Shown piece by piece: positions 51,628-60,177 of a DNA stretch of 64,000 nucleotides (positions within the stretch are counted from its first letter, which is position 1; each line of letters starts with the position of its first letter). The notes under the pieces were generated by a model. The model searched no databases, was not told the DNA's origin, and was given only the letters and a program-made list of their open reading frames with translations. The translations under genes and the position numbers were made by a program. The DNA is taken from contig JBIPPH010000001.1 in the NCBI GenBank assembly GCA_044368575.1, forward strand, positions 68,342 through 132,341, given 5' to 3'. The stretch is from JABMMZ01 sp044368575 (lineage in GTDB: Bacteria; Bacteroidota; Bacteroidia; NS11-12g; UBA955).

Positions 51628-52390
51628 AGTTGGCTTTTCTTTTGGTTAAAAATGCTTCAGTCCCTTCTTTGAAATCTTTGCTGCCAAAGGCATTAGCAAA
51701 GGCATTGATTTCTGTGTCAAATCCATTTTTGCCTGTTTCGAAATAGGCATTGATACAGGTAATAACATCCGCTATAGCCATAGGTGATTTACTGGCGATG
51801 GTGTTAATGATGTCAATGCATCTTGGGATTAAATCTTCTAAGGGTACTACCTCGTTGACTAAACCATATTCATGAGCAACATTGGCCCCAATGGTTTCTG
51901 CTGTTAACAACATTTGAGTGGCTTTTCCTTTGCCTATTAATTGAATTAATCTTTGAGTGCCAGCATAGCCCGGAGGTAAGCCAAGATTAACTTCTGGTTG
52001 ACCAAACTTAGCATTTTCAGAGGCAATTCTCATATGACAAGCCATGGCGAGTTCGCAGCCGCCACCTAAGGCAAATCCGTTTACTGCAGCAATAACCGGA
52101 ATGCTTGATTGTTCTATACTGTTCATGACAGCATGGCCATCAGACGACATTTTATGGGCTTCAGTAGTTGAAAAATTGACGAATTCAGAGATGTCAGCAC
52201 CTGCAGCAAAAGCTTTGCTTCCTGCACCAGTTAAGATTATACCGCGAATAGATTGGTCTTTGTTGGCCGCTTCAACAGCCTGTTTAATTTCTTGAAGGGT
52301 TAATATGTTTAGGGCGTTTAATTTGGCCTCTCTGTTAATGGTAATATGAGCAATGCCTTGTTCTTGTTGCAGTAAAATGTTTTGATACAT
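51617..52390 (-). CDS. Enoyl-CoA hydratase / crotonase family
   Basis: 257 aa. The oxyanion-hole segments AFAAGADISEF and NGFALGGGCELAMACH, with both catalytic glutamates, Glu113 and Glu133 (FGQPEVNLGLPPG), indicate a true hydratase of fatty-acid beta-oxidation. A one-mismatch -7 box (TAAATTCG, 52397-52404) lies six bases before the ATG. Co-transcribed with the GH3 fusion by 11-bp overlap, an odd pairing of functions. Confidence 0.95.
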   Translation of the reverse strand: MYQNILLQQEQGIAHITINREAKLNALNILTLQEIKQAVEAANKDQSIRGIILTGAGSKAFAAGADISEFVNFSTTEAHKMSSDGHAVMNSIEQSSIPVIAAVNGFALGGGCELAMACHMRIASENAKFGQPEVNLGLPPGYAGTQRLIQLIGKGKATQMLLTAETIGANVAHEYGLVNEVVPLEDLIPRCIDIINTIASKSPMAIADVITCINAYFETGKNGFDTEINAFANAFGSKDFKEGTEAFLTKRKANFER

Positions 52391-52530
52391 AATCTGCGAA
52401 TTTAATCATTTAAGCTAGCATTCAACCAAGCCTAAAGGCCATAATTGTAAACAAATTATTAAATGCTATAGAGCTGTTGACAACTCAGTTTTTATAAGCG
52501 CATATTAGGCGGTAATATTGTGAATAGGCT

Positions 52531-53169
52531 ATGTATTTATTTCCTATTTTAAATGGTGTTTGGCAGGGATTTATAATCAGCATCTTGTTGTTTGGGCCAG
52601 CTTTTTTCAAACTGATTCACACCAGTATACAGGAGGGTTTTAAAAAAGGAGTATTGCTGGCTTCAGGTGTTTTTTTTAGCGATTTATTGGTTGTAGGGCT
52701 TTGTATTTTTGGTGTAGCTGACTTTATGCAATCTGCGCCCTTTCAAAAGATTTACAGTGTTTGTGGGGCAATCGTTTTATTGTTGATGGGCATTAAATCA
52801 TTTAGACATCCCTACAAAGCCTTTCTGCAATCTTATTCTTCGCGTGTGCCTGCGTCCAAGAATGTTTTTAAAGGGTTTTGGTTGAATCTGATCAATCCGT
52901 TTACATTTATCTTATGGTTCAATGTTATGGGGTCTATCAGTTTAAAGTATGCAGATGAACCTCAATATAAAAATTTGTTGACAGTCAATCTTGTAACCAT
53001 TCTATTGGTCTTGTTTTTAATGGATGTACTCAAAGTCTTTTTGTCTCATTTGATTGGCAAGAAATTAAATGCCAGAATATTTTTTATGATTAACAAATAT
53101 TTCGGGGTTCTACTTATGTTGATCGGGGCCTTCTTTATGGCCAGATTTATTGGATTGGTGATCAGGTAA
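52531..53169 (+). CDS. LysE family amino-acid/metabolite exporter
   Basis: 212 aa with about six membrane segments. The N-terminal GFIISILLFGPAFFKLIHTSIQ is a relaxed form of the LysE/RhtB family start (usual G-P-A/G), and the loop FKGFWLNLINPFTFILWF, with N-P and W, is the family's second landmark. Substrate unknown. It converges on the UbiA-like gene with an 8-bp overlap. A one-mismatch -7 box (TAATATTG) lies 10 nt before the ATG. Confidence 0.82.
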   Translation: MYLFPILNGVWQGFIISILLFGPAFFKLIHTSIQEGFKKGVLLASGVFFSDLLVVGLCIFGVADFMQSAPFQKIYSVCGAIVLLLMGIKSFRHPYKAFLQSYSSRVPASKNVFKGFWLNLINPFTFILWFNVMGSISLKYADEPQYKNLLTVNLVTILLVLFLMDVLKVFLSHLIGKKLNARIFFMINKYFGVLLMLIGAFFMARFIGLVIR

Positions 53170-53917
53170 TAACGCAATAAACGATTCCATACAAACCAAT
53201 AAAACCATCTAATCGCCAAGCAAAATCCGCTGATTCGGTATAGTTTGATTGTTTGATCATTGTATAAAGCGCCATCACAAAATAGAGGCAAAGGCCAATG
53301 ATAAATAATAATGTATTAGCAGTTATTAAATGAGCGATTAAAGCTGTAAGCATGCTCAAACAACTACTAATTAAAAGGGGGCGTTTTAAGGCAATTTGGT
53401 CTCTGATTTCAAAGTTTAAAGCAATGCCAAACAATAGCATACCTTGGCCGAAAAGGAGTGTTTTGTTCATGTTTTTGACCCAGATTAAATTAGGGATTTC
53501 AAGCATTAGCCACCAAGTTATAGCCAATAAACCTGCTTTCATAATCTTGAAACTTAATCTGTTTTGGCGGGTTTGATTCATGGTCTTTACAATTGTCCCA
53601 TAAAGCAATAAGCCAAACAATGAGGTTACAATCAAAAAGCTGTATTGATGATCTACCCATTGCCAAATGACCATTGACAGTATTGAGCTAATGGCCAGCA
53701 TGAATAAACTGAATGGTTGATGGGTTTGACTCCATTGATAATCAGTTCTTAAGTAAGTAATGGTTTTGAGTTTAAATAATCTATAGGAGGTATAGACCAA
53801 TAACGTGGCAAAAAACAACCAAATGCTGTAAGTTACATCATGGTTTTTACTGATTCCGTATGTGCCAATGCCGGCCATTAAAGCAATCCACACATGACTA
53901 TGACTCAAAATCCTCAC
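53162..53917 (-). CDS. Multi-pass membrane protein, UbiA-like but degenerate
   Basis: 251 aa with seven to eight predicted hydrophobic segments. The overall spacing of helices and FGIALNFEIRDQ, resembling the second Asp-rich motif, suggest the UbiA prenyltransferase superfamily. The first motif (NxxxDxxxD) is replaced by VYTSYRLFKLK, so catalysis of the usual kind is doubtful. I do not know a function. The start is GTG at 53917, four bases after a perfect -7 box (53922-53929). Confidence 0.5.
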   Translation of the reverse strand: MRILSHSHVWIALMAGIGTYGISKNHDVTYSIWLFFATLLVYTSYRLFKLKTITYLRTDYQWSQTHQPFSLFMLAISSILSMVIWQWVDHQYSFLIVTSLFGLLLYGTIVKTMNQTRQNRLSFKIMKAGLLAITWWLMLEIPNLIWVKNMNKTLLFGQGMLLFGIALNFEIRDQIALKRPLLISSCLSMLTALIAHLITANTLLFIIGLCLYFVMALYTMIKQSNYTESADFAWRLDGFIGLYGIVYCVIT

Positions 53918-53921
53918 TGTG

Positions 53922-53929
53922 CAAAATTA
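53922..53929 (-). promoter_or_regulatory. -7 promoter element 4 nt before the UbiA-like GTG start
   Basis: The minus strand reads TAATTTTG, perfect TAnnTTTG, then CACA and the GTG. Confidence 0.55.
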
Positions 53930-53983
53930 ACAACCTGTGCATACAAAATCGCATAAAAGCCAAAGTCTTTTAAAGTCTTTTTG

Positions 53984-53991
53984 TATGTTTG
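53984..53991 (+). promoter_or_regulatory. -7 promoter element 5 nt before the asd start
   Basis: TATGTTTG, perfect TAnnTTTG, five bases before the ATG at 53997. It excludes upstream in-frame starts such as the one at 53937. Confidence 0.6.
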
Positions 53992-53996
53992 CAATC

Positions 53997-54992
53997 ATGA
54001 AAGTTGCTGTTGTTGGCGCCACTGGTTTAGTAGGGACCAAAATGTTAGAGGTATTAGAAGAAAGACATTTCCCAGTTTCAGAATTAATTCCTGTTGCTTC
54101 CTCAAAATCAATTGGTCAAGTCATACAATTCAAAGGCCAATCCTATGAAGTGGTTGGCGTTGAATCAGCTATAGCCTCTAGGCCAGACTTGGCCTTATTC
54201 TCGGCTGGTGGTAGTACCAGTCTTGAATGGGCCCCTAAATTTGCTGAAATTGGTTGTTTTGTGGTTGATAATTCATCAGCTTGGCGTATGCAAGAAGATG
54301 TGCCATTAGTTGTGCCAGAGGTGAATCCGCAGGCAATTAGCTCAGAAAGTAAAATCATCGCCAATCCTAATTGTTCTACCATTCAAATGGTAGTGGCCTT
54401 GCAGCCGCTTCACATCAAATGGGGTATTAAGCGCATTGTTGTGTCAACCTATCAAAGCGTTACTGGGACCGGAAAAAAAGCAGTAGATCAACTCATGAAT
54501 GAACGCGCCAACCTAGTAGGAGAGATGGCTTACAAGCATAAAATAGATCTAAATTTAATCCCTCAAATAGATGTCTTCCTTGATAATGCTTACACCAAAG
54601 AGGAAATGAAAATGGTTCTTGAAACCAAGAAAATCATGGGCTCAAATGCCATTCAATTAACAGCAACTGCAGTAAGAGTGCCAGTACTTGGGGGGCATAG
54701 TGAAAGCATTAATGTGGAGTTTGAAAACGAATTTGAATTAGCCGATGTGTATGCTGCATTGAGCAGTTTTCCGGGTATTGTTGTAGTAGACGATATTGCT
54801 CAAGCCCAATACCCAATGCCGATAACCGCACACAATCAAGATGCTGTTTTTGTAGGTCGTATTAGACGAGACGAAACCCAAGCTAAAACCTTAAACCTTT
54901 GGGTGGTATCTGATAACCTCAGAAAAGGGGCAGCTAGTAATGCTGTTCAAATTGCCGAATTGCTTTTGCAACAAGGCTTGATAAATCTATAA
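53997..54992 (+). CDS. asd: Aspartate-semialdehyde dehydrogenase
   Basis: 331 aa from ATG 53997 (MKVAVVGATGLVG, the NADPH-binding start). Catalytic Cys126 in NPNCSTIQMV; GGHSESINVEF carries the late catalytic His. It makes aspartate semialdehyde for lysine, threonine, methionine and diaminopimelate synthesis. The single-gene unit is divergent from the UbiA-like gene, and 19 nt precede the large CHU_C gene. Confidence 0.97.
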   Translation: MKVAVVGATGLVGTKMLEVLEERHFPVSELIPVASSKSIGQVIQFKGQSYEVVGVESAIASRPDLALFSAGGSTSLEWAPKFAEIGCFVVDNSSAWRMQEDVPLVVPEVNPQAISSESKIIANPNCSTIQMVVALQPLHIKWGIKRIVVSTYQSVTGTGKKAVDQLMNERANLVGEMAYKHKIDLNLIPQIDVFLDNAYTKEEMKMVLETKKIMGSNAIQLTATAVRVPVLGGHSESINVEFENEFELADVYAALSSFPGIVVVDDIAQAQYPMPITAHNQDAVFVGRIRRDETQAKTLNLWVVSDNLRKGAASNAVQIAELLLQQGLINL

Positions 54993-55006
54993 CTACTTTT
55001 TTTCGC

Positions 55007-55014
55007 TATATTTG
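55007..55014 (+). promoter_or_regulatory. -7 promoter element at the start of the CHU_C gene
   Basis: TATATTTG, perfect TAnnTTTG, whose last three bases form the TTG that would otherwise be the start codon of the 1.7-kaa gene. Confidence 0.5.
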
Positions 55015-58000
55015 AATATCAAACGTTGGGTATTCATAGCTTTTTTGGTCCTTGCCAGTTTTAAACTGCAGGCTCAATGTTACATTGTTGTAAAAGGATT
55101 GCCCTGTAAAAACAACCCGATTCAATTTTCTGTTACCCCAAATGGCACCACCAATCCCAGTTGGAACTTTAACAATGAAGGCTTCAATAACAGTAACGTT
55201 AATCCTACATTTACGTTCTCAACAATTGGGACTAAAACCATAACCTATTCTTGTCGATTGCCTAATGGTCAGGTTTGCAATGCCTCCACTACAATCGTTA
55301 TAAAAGATCAACCCAAAGTCAATTTGAGGTTGTTGAATGCCTCCATACAGTGTTATGACAATAACCAGTTTTGCTTTGTCGATTCAAGTATGTCTGGCGA
55401 TAATAATTACTGTATTAAAACCATTAAATATCTGTTTAGCGATGGGGAGTTGATTACACGCTATGGGAGTAAAAACGCGCCAGTGAAAATGCCATTTAGT
55501 TTTTGTAAATCCTATTTGGATCCTCAAGGGGGCGCCTATTCATTAACTGTTGAAATTGAGGATTGCAATGGCTGTATCATCAAACAGCAATTGCCATTTG
55601 TAATGAAGGTTGAACTTTTGCCAGTGCTTTTTGCCACATCAGATGAAAAGACCAGTCATTGCAGTGGATCAGTGAATGTTAAATTCACGAATAGTTCTCA
55701 AATAACTAAATCCAATATCAAATCCTTTTATTGGGATTTTGGAGATGGAACTAAAGATTCCACACAATGGGATAGTGTTTACCATCAATACAGCTCCTGT
55801 TCAGATATGTCTAAAGGCTTTAGCCCTAAGTTGGTGGTGTATACCTTAAATGGCTGCAGAACAGAATTTGCCTTAAAAGATGTTATTGTATACAATTTTA
55901 AACCCTATATCACCAAAGATAAAGATTCCATATGTGTAGGCGATGTGATCCACTTTGAATTGCATCCCAGTGCTATGAAGACCTACATTGATGATTCAAA
56001 AGTGCGTTGGGACTTTGATCCAGGTTTGCAATATGGGTATGATGTTACCAATGGGTTTTCCGAATTAGGCCCTCATATTATTGGGTGTTATGTGCCCCAT
56101 GCTTGTGGCCCTTATATTTTGAAAGACACAGTAGTTGTAATTGGTCCTAAGGCGAGAATTGAACCAGATTTTATATCCAGTTTAGAGCGTTACCAATGTA
56201 AAATTAGAGACACCGTAAATGTGGTGGACCGTTCTGAGTTTTACCACAATGACTCCAATTTTTTAAACGACGATAGTCTACTTGATGAAACCCCCAATCA
56301 TTTCAAGTATGCCTTTAAATACGATCCTAAATTAGGGCGTATGGTCACCATACATCCTTACGATTATTTGCGTTCAAAAGATCATGTTAAAAGGTTGTGG
56401 GATTTTGATGATCCCTATTGTTTGCCTTGTACCACAGATAGAAAAAAAGGACAAAATGTTGATCGCAATTGTCGCTATTCATTAGACAGTTCCGAGCAAC
56501 ACATCTACAGTGATTGGGATTCTGTGTATGCCTATTGGTATGCCAAGTTGCCATTGCAGTGGCAGTTCTATGATCCTGTTACAAAGTCATGTAGAAAAGG
56601 CGCTGTTTGGACCCAAGATTCATTGTTGGCAGTTGTGGATTCGGTTGTGTATTATGGCGATAATGTATTGGGTATTGCCGCTAAAGACAGTAGTATTTTC
56701 TCTGGCAAAAAACGCAAGATTAAAATAGCTTCTGGTTTATTCAATCAGGGCAGTTATTCAGTGTATTCAGATTTGTTGGTATATGTTCCGAATGGGTCAT
56801 CTGTATTAATCAATCCAATGAATGGGAATCCAGGGTATTCAGTGCCAGGGCCTCAATATTACAAGGTTTTAGCCAATCAAACCCTTGAGGTGCAAAATGG
56901 GCAATCCTGCTATTTTGTGTATGGCCTTAAGCAATTTTACGACACCCTTTTACCCAATGCGGTTAAGCCATATCATAGTTTAGTGCACAAGGTGGCTTTG
57001 CCAATAGCACAAACGGATACAATTAATGCCAATTTGCACAGAAGATTGTTTTATAAAACCATCGCTAGGTGTTTTAAAATCAGTTTAACCTTAAAAGACA
57101 CAGTGCATCCGTTCAAATGTGAGAGTAGAGCGGGGGCAGATTTAGCGCTTATGCCGCCATCTGCAAAACGATTGTCCATTGACGATCAATATTGTTATGG
57201 CTATGATTTTAAAGTCATTGAATTCAATTTAGAGGACACCAAGCCCGGTTGCATGGCGTCCTTTGTTCAATTTAATCCAGATTATGTCAAAAACCCTAAT
57301 AATTGGCTATTGTTAAACAACCTGACCTATGGTGAAATCAATAGAAATGTGTTTTTAAATGCAACTGGACCCTATACTGGTTATGCTAAAGAAGGTCCCA
57401 ATGGCGGTAAATTCTTTTGGGTATACAATGACAGTATATTAGATAAAAATGCTTATCAAGCGTTGAATATTGGTTTAATCATTGGTAATGGTATTCAACC
57501 CAATGAATGTGTTGATACAGTTTTGTATCAAAACTTTGCGAGTTTCCCGCGTTTAAAACCTGATATTGTTTTTGCCACTAATAATGCCTCAGAAGAACAC
57601 ACTTGTAAAGATACCTTTGTGTATGTTACCCTGCCTTTTGATCGCAAAGATGCCAATGCCTTGGCAGATGCTTCTAGTTGGTACATTATAGATAATTGGA
57701 AGGGCGATACATTAGAACAAATAGACGAACAATACAGAAGGGTAGTGGATCATTGGGCTTACCCTGGCAAAAAAGTCAATTACACAGTGATTGTGCGTTA
57801 TAAATGGGTGAATGCTTGGCCAACGGAATACAAGCGCGACACGATAGTGACTGCCATTGTAAATGCTTATAAGCCATTTGCATTGCCAGGTGTTGGTTTG
57901 AAACAGTTAAGACAACGCTTGGCGCTATTGGGCATAGATATCAATGATGTTAATGATACCAGTATTTTAGATTTGATATGGAACGGCAAAGGCACACTTG

Positions 58001-60123
58001 GGAATCCATTAACAGGCAGCAGAGGCTGTATTGATACCACAGGCTTTGGTCATCAAATTCATTACCGATACCAAATATTAAAGGCAACAGTTTTACATTT
58101 CAGAGACAGTAGCTTAATGCCCTATGATACCTTTAGCATTCACAATATTGATCGCCAAGCCTATGCTTTTAGAGTAAAGCGTCAATCCTCTTATAACATA
58201 TACAGGGCAGTGTCGTCATTGTATCCTGGCTTTTGTACTTTGAGTGATTTTGTAACAGTAGCAGTTGGTTTTAAATCAAAAATCACCTTTTCAGACTCCA
58301 TTATTTGCAGAGGGCAAACCATTGAAGCCAAACCTGAATTCAAATATTTCAGTACCGACTCAGCCACCTTTAATGCCTATGATAGCAACGATTATTGGTA
58401 CAGTCGAAGAGCTCAAGCAGGCAGTTGGCATAGAGAAGGTGTTACTATTTGGGATTATTCTAAAGCAGACGACAATCCCAATCAACCCAATACGGTTTTT
58501 GGCAATTTTCCATATGTTAAAAAAGGATATGCGCCTTCTGTTTTGTTAGGCAATGAACCAAATGGTATTTATTACCGTACACCAGGTGTTTTCACTTTAA
58601 GAGTATTAGGCATAGATAGTAATCAATGTACTGATACTTTTAAGCAAAACATCTATGTTACAGGGCCTAAAGCTGGGTTTTATACTGATATCGTTACCCC
58701 TAATTGTAAGACCATTTTAGAGTTTTTTGACACCTCTTACATCGTTGATCCATGTCAAAAAGCAGGGCTTTCACCTTGTGATTTTATTTATCAATGGACC
58801 ATTGATTTTGGAGATGGCTCACCGGTATTAGATTATTTTAAACAATTGCCTAAGCAAATTGGTCACGACTATACTAAGAATGGCTATTATCAAATTAAAT
58901 TGACCATTCAATCTGTATTAGGGTGTGTTGACACCGTTTCTCATTGGGTATTTATTCCTGGTCCAAGCCCTGACTTTAAGCCGATTAGTTCAGTTTACAT
59001 TTGTGTAGGTGATTCAGTACAATTTAAAAATTTAGGGAAGAACTTTACTGGCTCTTCTCAATGGTTATGGAATTTTGGTGACACCTACTTTGCGCCTCAA
59101 AAAGACACCAGTAGCATAGCTCATAGGTATATGAAAGCAGGTGTTTACGATGTCTACCTCACTCAATTTGATAGCATACCTCAAACCGGAAAATACTGCG
59201 CAAATACTTTCCCTGATACTGCCAAACAGCAGGCAAAAATTACGGTTTACGTAAGTGATTGGGATCAATTCAATTTGAAAGCCAATCCGATGATTGTTTG
59301 TGTAGGAGACTCTATTCGTATTCAAGCCCAATTAACTTCTGTACATGCCTATAAGCAATACCATTGGCAAGTCAATCAAATGAACATTACCAATCAAACA
59401 TTAAACTGGGGATTTGTGCCTCAACAATCAGGGGCTTACACCATTACATGGCAGCCAGATACTGCAGGCATTGGATTGCCTTATTGCCCTGATAACGATA
59501 CTGTAACAGTATACGCTGATAGTGTACTGGCAGACTTTACCATTGATGAAAGTCAAAAGCCGATTTATTGTTTTGATAATACTTCAAAATATGCAGTGGA
59601 GTATAGATGGGGCTTCTATCATGATACGGATATCACATTTAAGCATTTAGCGTTTAAGCAGGATCAGCAACAATTTGAACCTGAAAGAAGGATTTGTCAG
59701 AATTTTTCAGAGCACCAAGGGGTTAATTGGATTTGTTTAGAAGCGATTAATCCTAGAGGCTGTGTCGATACAGTTTGTAAAAAAATCAACAATGATTTTG
59801 AAGTGGCCATATTACCACCCAATGTGTTTACACCTTCAGGAAATGATGGATTTAAAGGCACAGATAGAGAAGGCTTAGAGGGGAATAACGTCTTTAATAT
59901 CTACACTAAGAATGTAGCGGATTACCATTTGCAAGTATTTGATCGCTGGGGCGTGAAGGTGTTTGAAAGTGATCATTGGTCATATGATTGGAATGGCAAA
60001 GTCATGAATACTGGAACAGATTGCCCAGACGGCACTTATTATTATATTTTGAATTACCGCTATGTTGGTCGTGATAAAGATGAACCAATTTTAAATGGGG
60101 TTGTTCGATTGATCAGAGAATAA
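55012..60123 (+). CDS. Giant secreted PKD-repeat protein with CHU_C (type IX secretion type B) sorting domain
   Basis: About 1700 aa. A signal peptide (KRWVFIAFLVLASFKLQAQ) is followed by a cysteine-rich ectodomain with several PKD-like units, seen at YWDFGDGTKDS, WTIDFGDGSPVLDY and WLWNFGDTYFAP. The last ~90 residues form the gliding-motility-associated CHU_C domain (LPPNVFTPSGNDGF ... FDRWGVKVFES ... DCPDGTYYYIL), the type B signal for the type IX secretion system. It is probably a cell-surface adhesin or structural protein. The start is uncertain: TTG 55012 coincides with the -7 box, and no ATG lies before the signal peptide. Confidence 0.88.
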   Translation: MNIKRWVFIAFLVLASFKLQAQCYIVVKGLPCKNNPIQFSVTPNGTTNPSWNFNNEGFNNSNVNPTFTFSTIGTKTITYSCRLPNGQVCNASTTIVIKDQPKVNLRLLNASIQCYDNNQFCFVDSSMSGDNNYCIKTIKYLFSDGELITRYGSKNAPVKMPFSFCKSYLDPQGGAYSLTVEIEDCNGCIIKQQLPFVMKVELLPVLFATSDEKTSHCSGSVNVKFTNSSQITKSNIKSFYWDFGDGTKDSTQWDSVYHQYSSCSDMSKGFSPKLVVYTLNGCRTEFALKDVIVYNFKPYITKDKDSICVGDVIHFELHPSAMKTYIDDSKVRWDFDPGLQYGYDVTNGFSELGPHIIGCYVPHACGPYILKDTVVVIGPKARIEPDFISSLERYQCKIRDTVNVVDRSEFYHNDSNFLNDDSLLDETPNHFKYAFKYDPKLGRMVTIHPYDYLRSKDHVKRLWDFDDPYCLPCTTDRKKGQNVDRNCRYSLDSSEQHIYSDWDSVYAYWYAKLPLQWQFYDPVTKSCRKGAVWTQDSLLAVVDSVVYYGDNVLGIAAKDSSIFSGKKRKIKIASGLFNQGSYSVYSDLLVYVPNGSSVLINPMNGNPGYSVPGPQYYKVLANQTLEVQNGQSCYFVYGLKQFYDTLLPNAVKPYHSLVHKVALPIAQTDTINANLHRRLFYKTIARCFKISLTLKDTVHPFKCESRAGADLALMPPSAKRLSIDDQYCYGYDFKVIEFNLEDTKPGCMASFVQFNPDYVKNPNNWLLLNNLTYGEINRNVFLNATGPYTGYAKEGPNGGKFFWVYNDSILDKNAYQALNIGLIIGNGIQPNECVDTVLYQNFASFPRLKPDIVFATNNASEEHTCKDTFVYVTLPFDRKDANALADASSWYIIDNWKGDTLEQIDEQYRRVVDHWAYPGKKVNYTVIVRYKWVNAWPTEYKRDTIVTAIVNAYKPFALPGVGLKQLRQRLALLGIDINDVNDTSILDLIWNGKGTLGNPLTGSRGCIDTTGFGHQIHYRYQILKATVLHFRDSSLMPYDTFSIHNIDRQAYAFRVKRQSSYNIYRAVSSLYPGFCTLSDFVTVAVGFKSKITFSDSIICRGQTIEAKPEFKYFSTDSATFNAYDSNDYWYSRRAQAGSWHREGVTIWDYSKADDNPNQPNTVFGNFPYVKKGYAPSVLLGNEPNGIYYRTPGVFTLRVLGIDSNQCTDTFKQNIYVTGPKAGFYTDIVTPNCKTILEFFDTSYIVDPCQKAGLSPCDFIYQWTIDFGDGSPVLDYFKQLPKQIGHDYTKNGYYQIKLTIQSVLGCVDTVSHWVFIPGPSPDFKPISSVYICVGDSVQFKNLGKNFTGSSQWLWNFGDTYFAPQKDTSSIAHRYMKAGVYDVYLTQFDSIPQTGKYCANTFPDTAKQQAKITVYVSDWDQFNLKANPMIVCVGDSIRIQAQLTSVHAYKQYHWQVNQMNITNQTLNWGFVPQQSGAYTITWQPDTAGIGLPYCPDNDTVTVYADSVLADFTIDESQKPIYCFDNTSKYAVEYRWGFYHDTDITFKHLAFKQDQQQFEPERRICQNFSEHQGVNWICLEAINPRGCVDTVCKKINNDFEVAILPPNVFTPSGNDGFKGTDREGLEGNNVFNIYTKNVADYHLQVFDRWGVKVFESDHWSYDWNGKVMNTGTDCPDGTYYYILNYRYVGRDKDEPILNGVVRLIRE

Positions 60124-60165
60124 GCCTATAGAAGTTTTTGATGCTAATTTAAGCCAAATTGAGCT

Positions 60166-60173
60166 TAACTTTG
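60166..60173 (+). promoter_or_regulatory. -7 promoter element 4 nt before the pirin start
   Basis: TAACTTTG, perfect TAnnTTTG, then TGGC and the ATG at 60178. Confidence 0.6.
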
Positions 60174-60177
60174 TGGC

